From an uncultured Opitutia bacterium (GTDB lineage Bacteria; Verrucomicrobiota; Verrucomicrobiia; Opitutales; Opitutaceae), in contig CAIXKG010000204.1 in assembly GCA_903919985.1 (NCBI GenBank), positions 1-56,869 of the forward strand: a stretch of 56,869 nucleotides of DNA. Direction: 5' to 3'. The notes below the pieces were generated by a model, which saw only the letters and a list, made by a program, of their open reading frames with translations, did no database searches and was not told where the DNA came from. Of this stretch, positions 26,736 to 34,385 are shown piece by piece. The position numbers and the translations under genes were made by a program. The first letter of the stretch is position 1. Each line of letters opens with the position of its first letter.

Positions 26736-27818
26736 TTACTTGGTCACCGGCTTGTACCCCTGCCAGACCCATTCGAGCGCTTGCGGGTACGTTTGGGCGA
26801 TGACCTTACCGTCGGTGTGGCCCGCCGCTTTGGCGTAGACCAGCTGATAGTGGTAGCCCTTGGCCTTGAGGACGGCGGCCATCTGCTTGTTCGCGATGAT
26901 CCAGTTACGGTAAGCCGAACCGGCGGTCGCGGCTCCATTGTCATTCTGTGAAACGTGCAGCCAGACGCGCAACGGTTTGGCCGGGCTCTTCGGGATGAAA
27001 TTCTCATGGTATTCCCATGCACCGTGCGGCGCGGACTCGTCGCGCTTCAAACCGACAAACGTGCCCGAATACGACAGCACGCGGCGATAAAGCTCCGGGT
27101 GAAACCACGCCATCGTAAACGCCGCCACCCCGCCCGAGCTGCCGCCGAGCGTCATGCGCCCGTCCGGGTCTTTCGTGATGACCACGCCGGCCTCTTTTTC
27201 CGCCCGCGGTAAAACCTCCGCTTCCACAAACTCAGCGTACTTAGCGGAGACGACGTCGTATTCCATGCTCCGCTCGGTCCCGCCGTTCGCGATCATCACC
27301 GCGACGATCACCGGCAGACGTTTGTCGGCGATCATGTTGTCGAGAATGTTGGGGAGCTGATTGTTTCGCGCCCCGTAGGCATCACACGACACGATCACAG
27401 CCGCCGGTTTGCCGGCGACGTATTGAGCGGGAACATAGACGGTCACCGCGCGCTTGAACGTGGCGCCGTCGACGCCGGGATAAAATTTACTGTCGGCCGA
27501 ATCCATCGTAAACGTGACGATCTTTCCGTGCGGCACACCCTCGCGCCCGGTCTGCTCGGGCGCGGGAGCGTACGTCGGGCCGACGGACTAGCTACCATCG
27601 CCGGCGCCGGCCGTCCAAGCGGGCAGCTCGCCGAGCTGGTCGATGTCGGCCTGCTCGGCCGGCGTGATCGGAGCAGCCGGAGGACCGCCCCTCCGCGCCG
27701 CGGGCGCGCCCGCCGGAGCGGCCGCCGGCGCGTCAGCGCCCAACACCGAATACGCGGACGAGAGCAGGACAAGCGCAGCGAGGGCGCGAATTAGGCGGAG
27801 GTTTGATTTTAGGGGCAT
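26736..27818 (-). pseudogene. Secreted esterase (CE1/enterochelin esterase-like) broken by an in-frame amber codon
   Basis: Read through a TAG at 27588-27590, this is a 360-codon exported esterase: signal peptide (start 27818), Ala/Pro linker, [18 protein letters not shown], then RAVTVYVPAQY, a LGGSSGGVAAF nucleophile elbow, and an AAGHTDGKV segment with the likely catalytic His. The TAG replaces a codon in GDGS-x-SVGPTYAP; the frame is intact on both sides, so a single substitution explains it. Alternatives are sequencing error or suppression. A downstream GTG at 27536 could in principle restart a leaderless fragment without signal peptide. It is divergent from an intact paralogue at 27953. 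Confidence 0.82.
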
Positions 27819-27952
27819 GGGTTTGGGGTTGGGCCATCGGGGTTGTGCTCGCTTCGTCAACGACGGGCCAGATCAAATCCCAAGTTCGGTGCACGGTCAT
27901 TTCAAACGGCTCGACGCCGGCCATCGTCGGCGTTCCATTTCTGCACTGCCCC

Positions 27953-29077
27953 ATGAAAACCCCCACTCCACTAACTCCACCGCCTTGGTCGTCCTGCCGC
28001 TTCGGTTCGACCCTCCTTCTCGCACTCGGCCTCGCCGCCGCGAGTGTCTCGGCCGCACCGACCGACGATGTTTACAAACTTGGTCCGGATTCCGCGCCGC
28101 AGCCGGGCGTGCCGCAAGGCAAGGTCTCGGGCTGGCGTCAGCTCCCGAGTCAGGCCTACCCCGGCACACTGCACGATTACTGCGTGTATGTGCCCGCCCA
28201 GTACGATGCGGCGAAGCCCGCCGCGTTAATGATCTTTCAGGACGGCCAAGCTTGGGCCAATTCCGAGGGTGAGTACCGCACGCCGTTCGTTTTGGACAAC
28301 TTGATCTATCGCCGCGAAATCCCGGTGACGATCGCGGTCTTCATCAACCCCGGCCGCACGCCCGAACAGGAAATGGCGATACTCTCCAACTGGGGCGACC
28401 GCGGCTCAAACCGCGGGCAGGAATACAACGCCCTCGACGACAAATACGCGCACGTGATCACGGACGAGCTGATGCCGGTGCTCGAAAAACAGTACAATCT
28501 CTCGAAAAATCCCGACGAACGCGCCCTCGCCGGAGCGAGCTCGGGTGCAATCGCGGCGTTCACGGTCGCCTGGCACCGGCCAGATCAGTTTCACAAAGTC
28601 ATCAGCACGATCGGCAGCTTCACGAATATCCGCGGCGGCCACGTTTATCCCGATCTCATCCGCAGCAACGACCGGAAGCCGATCCGGATTTTTTTGCAGG
28701 ACGGCTTGAACGACAACCGCGGCATCGGTCGCGGCGGTCCGCGCGGCGGACAACCGCCCGCTGGCGGCCGCGCGGCCGTTGCGAATACGCCGGCCCCCGC
28801 GACCGCGACCCCGGCGGCGCCCACGCCGGCCGCGCCGAGTTACGACGCCACACGCGACTGGCACGGGCAGAACATCAAGATGGTCGCCGCACTCACGGAG
28901 AAAGGATACGACGTAAACTACAGCTTCGGTATCGGCACGCACTCGAACAAACAGGGCGGCGCAATCCTGCCCGACATGCTCCGCTGGCTCTGGCGCGATT
29001 ATCCGCGCGCCGACGATCCGATCGACGCCAGCAACCGCACGCTGCTCACGCCGCCGGCCGCCGGGCCCGGTAGGTGA
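27953..29077 (+). CDS. Secreted esterase, CE1/enterochelin esterase-like, with low-complexity insert
   Basis: A 374-residue exported alpha/beta hydrolase of the putative-esterase family. Signal peptide to about residue 34, then [20 protein letters not shown], the nucleophile elbow [13 protein letters not shown] (Ser about residue 198) and [11 protein letters not shown] with the likely His. An Ala/Pro/Gly-rich insert of about 40 residues (roughly 256-296) lies between LNDNR and [11 protein letters not shown] and is absent from the divergent paralogue. It may deacetylate or deferuloylate plant polysaccharides; inference. The 134 bp between the two divergent genes should hold their promoters. 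Confidence 0.88.
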   Translation: MKTPTPLTPPPWSSCRFGSTLLLALGLAAASVSAAPTDDVYKLGPDSAPQPGVPQGKVSGWRQLPSQAYPGTLHDYCVYVPAQYDAAKPAALMIFQDGQAWANSEGEYRTPFVLDNLIYRREIPVTIAVFINPGRTPEQEMAILSNWGDRGSNRGQEYNALDDKYAHVITDELMPVLEKQYNLSKNPDERALAGASSGAIAAFTVAWHRPDQFHKVISTIGSFTNIRGGHVYPDLIRSNDRKPIRIFLQDGLNDNRGIGRGGPRGGQPPAGGRAAVANTPAPATATPAAPTPAAPSYDATRDWHGQNIKMVAALTEKGYDVNYSFGIGTHSNKQGGAILPDMLRWLWRDYPRADDPIDASNRTLLTPPAAGPGR

Positions 29078-29097
29078 TCGCGCAAAACGCTGATTGA

Positions 29098-29170
29098 TGT
29101 GGGCGGGGTGTCCTCACCCCGCTTGGACATCGCTGATTGAACGACGTTTTGCGGGTTGAAGGCACCCCGC
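29098..29170. repeat. GC-rich hairpin repeat, copy 1
   Basis: TGTGGGCGGGGTG opens a block with a perfect hairpin (GCGGGGTG / CACCCCGC, loop TCCT, 29103-29122) and closes with GGCACCCCGC. A related block with the same TGTGGGCGGGGTG opening and GGCACCCCGC ending lies at 34119-34196. Confidence 0.6.
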
Positions 29171-29262
29171 ACAACGTTGCAACAGCCGCACCATCGAAAA
29201 CCGCACGTTGATTCCAGCGCTCCGAACGACACACGGGCTCGATCAACGTATCCCGAGACCAC

Positions 29263-29403
29263 TCAGACGTTCGTCCATCGGCCCGTCGAATCGCCGAAGC
29301 GCGAGATGCTCTTGGCGCCAATCCGCTCCATCATGAACGTCGCGACCCGCGTGTTTTCGGTCTGAAACGCGAGATACAGCATGAGGACCGAGTTGGTATC
29401 GTG
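29263..29403 (-). pseudogene. Fragment of a second DUF1552 gene
   Basis: On the minus strand this reads DTNSVLMLYLAFQTENTRV then ATFMMERIGAKSISRFGD and a stop, matching the intact DUF1552 protein at 11611-12978 (LMYDVLALAFQTDSTRIATF). Only about 45 codons survive; the start and the rest of the gene are gone. Confidence 0.6.
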
Positions 29404-29587
29404 CGCGCCCGCGCGCGCTCACGCGGATAAACGCGATGGGCGACGTAACAACCAGATTCCGGGGACGAATCGTAGTGCTGGCGCCGGCGATAGCGCGGCG
29501 CTTTCACAAAGGTAACATCGGGACGCCCAGGCCCGATCTTCTGCGATTGCCCACCCGCCAAACCGGTCGCGCCCGGAGCGCGCGCCT

Positions 29588-30580
29588 CTACCTTGGATTA
29601 AAACGCGCCACGTCCACCTCGACATCGAATGGCACGCCTGCGGTGAGATGGTTCACCCATTGCCGCGCCAGCATCGGCGCCAGCCACACGCCCTTCGCGC
29701 CCAGTCCGTTGAGCACGCCGAGCCGCGCGGTGGAAGGATGCCGTCCCGCCACCGGCTGTTTGTCCGGCAGATTCACGCGCACCCCGGAAAATTGCCGCGC
29801 GACCTCGAACGCCCGCCCGTCCAGTAATTCCGCCGCACTCACACTCAGCGTTGCCCGCGCCTCGGCGGTCGTCGTGGCCGTTGTCACTCCCGGATCGTGT
29901 GTCGCACCCACCCACGCCAAACCCGGCCCCACCGGCAACAGCCAGTGTCCGCGATTCAAAATCACATCGGGGTCCAGCCCCTCGATGGTCAGTTCGAGAA
30001 TTTCCCCGCGGGAATATTCCCAAGGCACCCGCGCCCACGCCACCTCGCGCGTCGTCGCAAATCCGCGACAATCGATCACGAGATCCGCCCGGGCCTCCGC
30101 GGCCGCGAGCGACATCGGCCCGTCGAGCCAGTGGCCCTGCGCTTTCCAACGCGCGGCGGCCGAATCAAGCAGCGCAACCACATCGACCCGGGCCGCTTCC
30201 TCCACCCAAAATCCAGCCTCATCCGCCTCGCCTGCAAACGGCGCGAGATCGCCCCGAACTTGTTTCTCCCCAAAAATGCGGCGCTCGCGATCGTCTCGGA
30301 AAATCCTCCGCAAACGCATCCTGCGCCATAGGTCCGTTTCCAGCGCGCCCTCCAATTCCCGATACGCCGCACGCGCAGCCGGCAGAAGCGAGTCGATCCG
30401 CCAGCTTTTCACCAAACGCCGGCCCGTGATCGGATTCACGATCCCCGCCGCGACGCGCGAGGCCGACGGCTCCCGTTGCCCCGCGTCACTGATCACGAAC
30501 GAAATCCCGGCCCGTTCGCACTCCCACGCCAACCACGTGCCCGCGAGTCCTTGCCCGAAGATCAGAATATCCCGACGCAT
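29588..30580 (-). CDS. FAD-dependent oxidoreductase, DAO family
   Basis: A 330-residue cytoplasmic flavoprotein of the D-amino-acid oxidase fold (glycine oxidase/MnmC-like). The N-terminal dinucleotide-binding motif GQGLAGTWLAWECERAG occupies residues 9-25, followed by AAGIVNPITGRR near residue 45, a VIDCRGFA block around residue 167, and the C-terminal PVAGRHPSTARLGVLNGLG and GVWLAPMLA blocks typical of the family. The substrate is unknown; a secondary amine or tRNA-side substrate is possible. It is read in the same direction as the glucokinase gene upstream, after about 250 bp. Confidence 0.82.
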   Translation of the reverse strand: MRRDILIFGQGLAGTWLAWECERAGISFVISDAGQREPSASRVAAGIVNPITGRRLVKSWRIDSLLPAARAAYRELEGALETDLWRRMRLRRIFRDDRERRIFGEKQVRGDLAPFAGEADEAGFWVEEAARVDVVALLDSAAARWKAQGHWLDGPMSLAAAEARADLVIDCRGFATTREVAWARVPWEYSRGEILELTIEGLDPDVILNRGHWLLPVGPGLAWVGATHDPGVTTATTTAEARATLSVSAAELLDGRAFEVARQFSGVRVNLPDKQPVAGRHPSTARLGVLNGLGAKGVWLAPMLARQWVNHLTAGVPFDVEVDVARFNPR

Positions 30581-30690
30581 CGTTCAGAGGAAGTTTGGTC
30601 GACCAACGACCCGCTCGTGCTCGTGATTCATGATCGTAGGCTTAGACGAAGGCACGCTACGAGTACGAGTAATACCAAACGCGCGACCGA

Positions 30691-30760
30691 ATTTAACCCC
30701 AGATCACACGGACAACACGGCCAACTCGCGCTGCTGTATCCGTGTCATTCGTGCTTAAGA
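30691..30760. repeat. Degenerate inverted-repeat module between FAD oxidoreductase and glucokinase genes
   Basis: A left arm with ACCCCAGATCACACGGACAA and ACACGG (to 30720) faces a right arm with TATCCGTGTCATTCGTG (30737-30753). The pattern of short iterated CACGGA units in opposite orientation is the same design as at 37035-37596, with much decay and no gene inside. Confidence 0.4.
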
Positions 30761-30827
30761 GTTCCTCTCCGATCGCGTCGCACGCTCTGCCAACTCCCAT
30801 CATAAAAATTCGCGATTCGGTCGACGC

Positions 30828-31559
30828 TCACGAATCGACCGCGTGCAACGCGGCGCCGACGATGCCAGCTTCGTTGAAAAACTCGGCGGGAACCAATTTG
30901 GCGCGACACTTGATGTACGGGAAAAACTTCTTGTGCTTCGCGCTCACCCCGCCGCCGATGATGATCAACTCGGGCCACAAAATCGCCTCAAGAATGCCAA
31001 TATATTTATTGAGCCGCTTGCCCCACTCTTCCCACGAGAGATCCTCCTTTTCCTTGACCGACGAGGCCACGCGTTTTTCCGCCGAATCGCCTTTCAAAGG
31101 CAGGTGACCGAGTTCGCACGGGATGAGCGTGCCGCGATAAAACAGCGCGGACCCCACCCCCGTGCCGAGCGTCAGCAGCAACGCCTTCCCGTCGAACCCA
31201 AGCCCGGCGCCAAAGCGCATCTCGGCCAATCCCGCGGCCGCCGCATCATTGATCAACGCAACCGGACCGCCCAACGTCCCGGAAAAGAGTTTGACCGCGT
31301 CGCACCCGATGAAGTCCCGGTGCAGGTTGGACGACGTATAGATCCGCGAGCCCATGACCACACCCGGAAAGCCCACGCCGATGGGACCCGTCCAGTCGAA
31401 CTGTTTTGCAATATTTTTGATCGCCCGCGCCATCTGCGCCGGAGTGAGCCGCTCGGGGGTTTCGAGGCGGTAACGTTCCGCCAAAAGACAGCCGGTCTTG
31501 GTGTCCACGGGCGCGCCCTTGAGCGCGGAGCCGCCGATATCGATGCCGAGGATATTCAC
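30828..31559 (-). CDS. ppgK: Polyphosphate glucokinase-like ROK family kinase
   Basis: Phosphorylates glucose using polyphosphate and/or ATP. The 243-residue protein matches bacterial PpgK in length and order: phosphate-1 motif GIDIGGSALKGAPVD (residues 5-19), GPIGVGFPGVV, the active-site region ALINDAAAAGLAE with the catalytic Asp, phosphate-2 TLGTGVGSALF, CELGHLPLKGD, and the adenosine motif PELIIIGGGVSAKHKKF. The start is GTG at 31559, since no ATG precedes the conserved MNILGIDIGG start. It is preceded by a region containing a perfect inverted repeat. Confidence 0.9.
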   Translation of the reverse strand: MNILGIDIGGSALKGAPVDTKTGCLLAERYRLETPERLTPAQMARAIKNIAKQFDWTGPIGVGFPGVVMGSRIYTSSNLHRDFIGCDAVKLFSGTLGGPVALINDAAAAGLAEMRFGAGLGFDGKALLLTLGTGVGSALFYRGTLIPCELGHLPLKGDSAEKRVASSVKEKEDLSWEEWGKRLNKYIGILEAILWPELIIIGGGVSAKHKKFFPYIKCRAKLVPAEFFNEAGIVGAALHAVDS

Positions 31560-31979
31560 GGGGAATTGGAGTCTGTGATCATACCCACCCGCCCGCAGAC
31601 TTCAATCGCGGACACCACAAACCGGCATCATGCGACGCCGCTGAAAACCAGCGCGGCGAACCGAACCCGATAAAGACAGCGGCGAAATAAGGCCCGGTGC
31701 CGCACCTGCAACACGTCACCTATTAAGTGACATTCCCGCGGAAAACCACGCCCTCAAGGCGAGCGAGGATCAACCCGACGTGGCGCGCCAGCGCCGAAGA
31801 AAAACCCGAAGTCCGACCCGTAGTTCACCACGCAGGACTCCATACGGACGGCTCTTGAACTCGGAAAACGTCCCCGTCTCAAACGGTGAATGTCACTTAA
31901 TAGGTGACGTTCAGCTCGGCTGAGCTCCGTGAGCTCGTGGAGGGCCGAAATCAGCGCGGAGTTTTTCAGGCGAGCGGGC
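31560..31979. other. Intergenic region dominated by an inverted-repeat element
   Basis: About 420 bases with no convincing gene. The centre is the 198-bp inverted-repeat element at 31713-31910. A minus-strand frame crossing its right end has no recognisable product. Confidence 0.5.
31713..31910. mobile_element. MITE-like element with perfect 23-bp terminal inverted repeats
   Basis: Positions 31713-31735 and 31888-31910 are exact inverted copies (23 of 23) containing GTCACCTATTAAGTGAC, itself a hairpin. The 152 bases between encode no transposase. No target-site duplication is obvious. It fits a small non-autonomous element or a pair of protein-binding palindromes. Confidence 0.6.
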
Positions 31980-32456
31980 TCAACCGTGGCCGCAGCCACC
32001 GGCGCCGTGCGCGTGGCCGTGCCGCAATTCCTCGTCGGTCGCAGGCCGCACGCTCACGACTTCGACGTCGAAATTTAGGTCCACGCCCGCGAGCGGATGG
32101 TTCGCATCGAGCAACACCATGTCGCCTTCAATCCCGGCGACGGTGACCACCGGATCGAACCGGTCCGTCCCCGTCTGAAACTGGTCGCCCACATGCAACT
32201 CGCCCTCGACGGGCAATTGCGCGCGCGGCACCCGCTGCACCTGGGCAGGATCACGTTCGCCGTATGCCTGCGCCGCGGCCACCTGCACGCGCGTCTTCGT
32301 GCCCGCCGCGAAGCCCCGCAATTGGGTGTCGAGTCCGTCGATGATTTGCCCCGCCCCTTCAAGATAGGTGATCCCCTCGCCGCCCGCGGAAGTGTCCAGG
32401 ACATTCCCGGCGGAATCGCGCAAAGTGTAGTGAAAGTTGACGACGTGACGCTTCAT
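31980..32456 (-). CDS. FKBP-type peptidyl-prolyl isomerase, SlyD-like
   Basis: A 158-residue cytoplasmic prolyl isomerase and chaperone. The N-terminal FKBP half (FHYTLRDSAGNVLDTS, ITYLEGAGQIIDGLDTQLRG), the inserted IF chaperone domain (QAYGERDPAQVQRVPR to DRFDPVVTVAGIEGDMVLLD) and the NHPLAGVDLNFDVEVV return strand follow the SlyD order. The C-terminus is a short His/Gly/Cys tail (HGHAHGAGGCGHG) that should bind Ni or Zn. The ATG at 32456 begins MKRHVVNFHY; a GGAGG lies 13 bases upstream, unusually far for a ribosome binding site. Confidence 0.92.
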   Translation of the reverse strand: MKRHVVNFHYTLRDSAGNVLDTSAGGEGITYLEGAGQIIDGLDTQLRGFAAGTKTRVQVAAAQAYGERDPAQVQRVPRAQLPVEGELHVGDQFQTGTDRFDPVVTVAGIEGDMVLLDANHPLAGVDLNFDVEVVSVRPATDEELRHGHAHGAGGCGHG

Positions 32457-32631
32457 AAAAGATGGAAGCCTCCACGCTGGGCCAGACTTCCCGCCGCTGG
32501 CAATCCGCAGAATAAAAATTCTCCTGACAAGGTGACGGCCCGACCGCCAGACGCGCCCGATTGGCAATGTCGCCCGATATGAAAGCGGCCGTGCCCCAGT
32601 GATGGCCACAACGAGTCCCCAAACTTCGGGC

Positions 32632-32769
32632 GAGCGGTTTCACCAAAAGCGTGGCCGCTAGCGACGTAGCGGCAGGCGTCCCTGCCTGCGGAAACGACTT
32701 TGCCGAACCCGCCACGCAGAGACGCCTGCCGCTACCCAATACGGCCAGGGAAAACTCAAACCGCTTTCG
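32632..32769 (+). repeat. Palindromic interspersed repeat, copy 3
   Basis: Begins GAGCGGTTTCACCAAAAGCG, contains GCGGCAGGCGTCCCTGCCTG and CAGAGACGCCTGCCGCTACC as opposed palindromes and ends AAACTCAAACCGCTTT. Same family as the copies at 21972, 26567 and 34224. Confidence 0.88.
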
Positions 32770-32921
32770 CTGCGGCGGAGTTTCCGTTGCGCCGATGCGC
32801 GCGTCGGAGGCCTGAACGCGGGAGAAGAAATTTTTCATGCCTTTTCGTGGGAAAAGTCCGACTCGCGATATCCGGAACCACATCGTTGACGCACCTCCTC
32901 CCCGCCCCGATCACTGCTCGG

Positions 32922-34109
32922 GTGACCTCAGCGGAACGAATCAAAGACGGCTACGAACGTCGTCCTTATCCCGGCACCGATCTGGGCCGACTCATCAAAA
33001 AGGGCGGCTCCCTGCCCGCGCTCAAATGGATGCTCGCCCTCGGCCGGCCCGGCCGGCCCGCTCCCTCTCGCGTGCTCATCGCGGGCTGCGGCACCGGCGT
33101 GGAGGCGTTCATCCTGCGGCAGCGATTGCCAAAGGCGGAAATCGTGGCGGTCGATTTCAGCCCACGCTCCATCGCGACGGCCGACCGTCTGCAACGCACC
33201 TCCAGGCCTAAACGGCCAATCACGTTTCTCGCGGCCGACCTCGCCGACCCGGGCCTCGCCGAGCGAACCGGTGGGCATTTTGATCTCATCTCTTGCCACG
33301 GCGTTCTCAGTTACGTCCCCGACCCTAGTCCCGTCCTGAAAAATCTCGCGGCCTGTCTCAGCCCGGGCGGCGCCGTTTATCTAGGCGTCAACGGCGGCGC
33401 GCATCCGGCGACCGCGCTGCGGCCCTGGCTCGCGGGGTTCGGTCTCGCCGTCGATGCGTTGAAAGACGAACGCCGGCTGCGCGAACTGCTCGGCCTCTGG
33501 GATACCCTGCACGACGAGGGCGGCGGCGAACTCGCCACTATGTCCGCGAGCTACCTGGCGAGCGACATTTGCGGCGCCCATTTCAATAACTGGCCGCTCG
33601 ACCAATGGCGAACTGCAGCAAATCGCGCCGGCTTGGAAATTGCCGGCACAGACATTCTACCGATGGCGTTGCGCCTCACAATGGACCGGGATCAGCATCG
33701 CTTCTTTTTTCCCGGCAGCCCCGGCGAAGTCGCGGCACGCATGGATCAGTTACGACCGGCGGGGTTTCACCGCATCATGTTGCGACCCGTCGAAACCGGC
33801 GGACTGATTCAGGCCTTCGATCGCACTCCCGGCCAAAGCGTACAGTGGACCGACCTTTACTCGGCGCGCTTCCGCAAATCTAACGGCGGCCGAACGATGA
33901 TCGTCGTGCTGAGCTGCGCGATCTTTCACCTACGCCTGGAGTGGACGCTGACGCTGGCGCAAACGAAGTCGCTGCTCCAATTGATCGAAACCGGCGTCGC
34001 ATCCGCGGCCGATCTGAAACCCTGGACGCGCACCGAAGCAGGCCGGCGCTTGCTCTGGCTCTGGTCCGCTCTCGGGGCCATCGCCGTCAACGCGCCCACG
34101 CGGGCCTAG
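32922..34109 (+). CDS. Class I SAM-dependent methyltransferase with C-terminal regulatory-like region
   Basis: A roughly 395-residue cytoplasmic protein. The N-terminal half is a Rossmann methyltransferase: VLIAGCGTGVEAFILRQR is motif I (about residue 47), EIVAVDFSPRSIATADR motif II, and FDLISCHGVLSYVPDP motif IV/post-I. The C-terminal half has no motif I can name and resembles the regulatory domains seen in some bacterial methyltransferases. The substrate is unknown. No ATG precedes motif I in a sensible position, so a GTG at 32922 is proposed; other start codons further upstream in frame are possible. Confidence 0.78.
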   Translation: MTSAERIKDGYERRPYPGTDLGRLIKKGGSLPALKWMLALGRPGRPAPSRVLIAGCGTGVEAFILRQRLPKAEIVAVDFSPRSIATADRLQRTSRPKRPITFLAADLADPGLAERTGGHFDLISCHGVLSYVPDPSPVLKNLAACLSPGGAVYLGVNGGAHPATALRPWLAGFGLAVDALKDERRLRELLGLWDTLHDEGGGELATMSASYLASDICGAHFNNWPLDQWRTAANRAGLEIAGTDILPMALRLTMDRDQHRFFFPGSPGEVAARMDQLRPAGFHRIMLRPVETGGLIQAFDRTPGQSVQWTDLYSARFRKSNGGRTMIVVLSCAIFHLRLEWTLTLAQTKSLLQLIETGVASAADLKPWTRTEAGRRLLWLWSALGAIAVNAPTRA

Positions 34110-34118
34110 CGTTCGTTT

Positions 34119-34196
34119 TTGTGGGCGGGGTGCCCCGACCACGCATTGACGTTATCCTGCGCGGGACGTCGCTCGCGGGGTGAGGGCACCCCGCCT
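34119..34196. repeat. GC-rich hairpin repeat, copy 2
   Basis: Opens with TGTGGGCGGGGTG and ends with GCGGGGTGAGGGCACCCCGC, a self-complementary block, similar to 29098-29170. It directly follows the methyltransferase gene and may act as a transcript end, but lacks a T tract. Confidence 0.6.
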
Positions 34197-34223
34197 CCAT
34201 TTTCAAACCTGTCTGCCTCTACA

Positions 34224-34362
34224 CCGGTTTAACCCAAAGCGTAGCCGCTAACGACGTAGCGGCAGGCGTCCCTGCCGGCCGGAACGAGGACGCCGAACCC
34301 GGCAGGCAGAGACGCCTGCCGCGACCCAAGACGGCCGCGAAAAAACTGAAACCGCTTTAGCG
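34224..34362 (+). repeat. Palindromic interspersed repeat, copy 4
   Basis: Begins CGGTTTAACCCAAAGCGTAG, carries GCGGCAGGCGTCCCTGCC and GGCAGGCAGAGACGCCTGCC in opposition, and ends AAACTGAAACCGCTTTAGCG. It is the most complete copy: its ends form a terminal inverted repeat of the GCTAAAGCGGTTT type. Confidence 0.9.
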
Positions 34363-34385
34363 ACGCGATCCGTGGCCGCCGTGAC

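Larger units (their letters stand above)
29078..29587. other. Intergenic region with hairpin repeat and gene relics
   Basis: No intact gene. It holds a GC-rich hairpin repeat (29098-29170), a DUF1552 fragment (29263-29403) and a stretch up to the FAD gene in which nothing recognisable was found. Confidence 0.55.

Noticed and set aside
27588-27590. TAG read as pyrrolysine or another recoded amino acid
   Set aside because: No pyl genes or conserved context are in the window, and other TAG codons appear as normal stops (for example 29588-region neighbours and DUF6941).
31754-31999. An 81-codon minus-strand frame across the inverted-repeat element
   Set aside because: It reads through the terminal inverted repeat and has no recognisable product.
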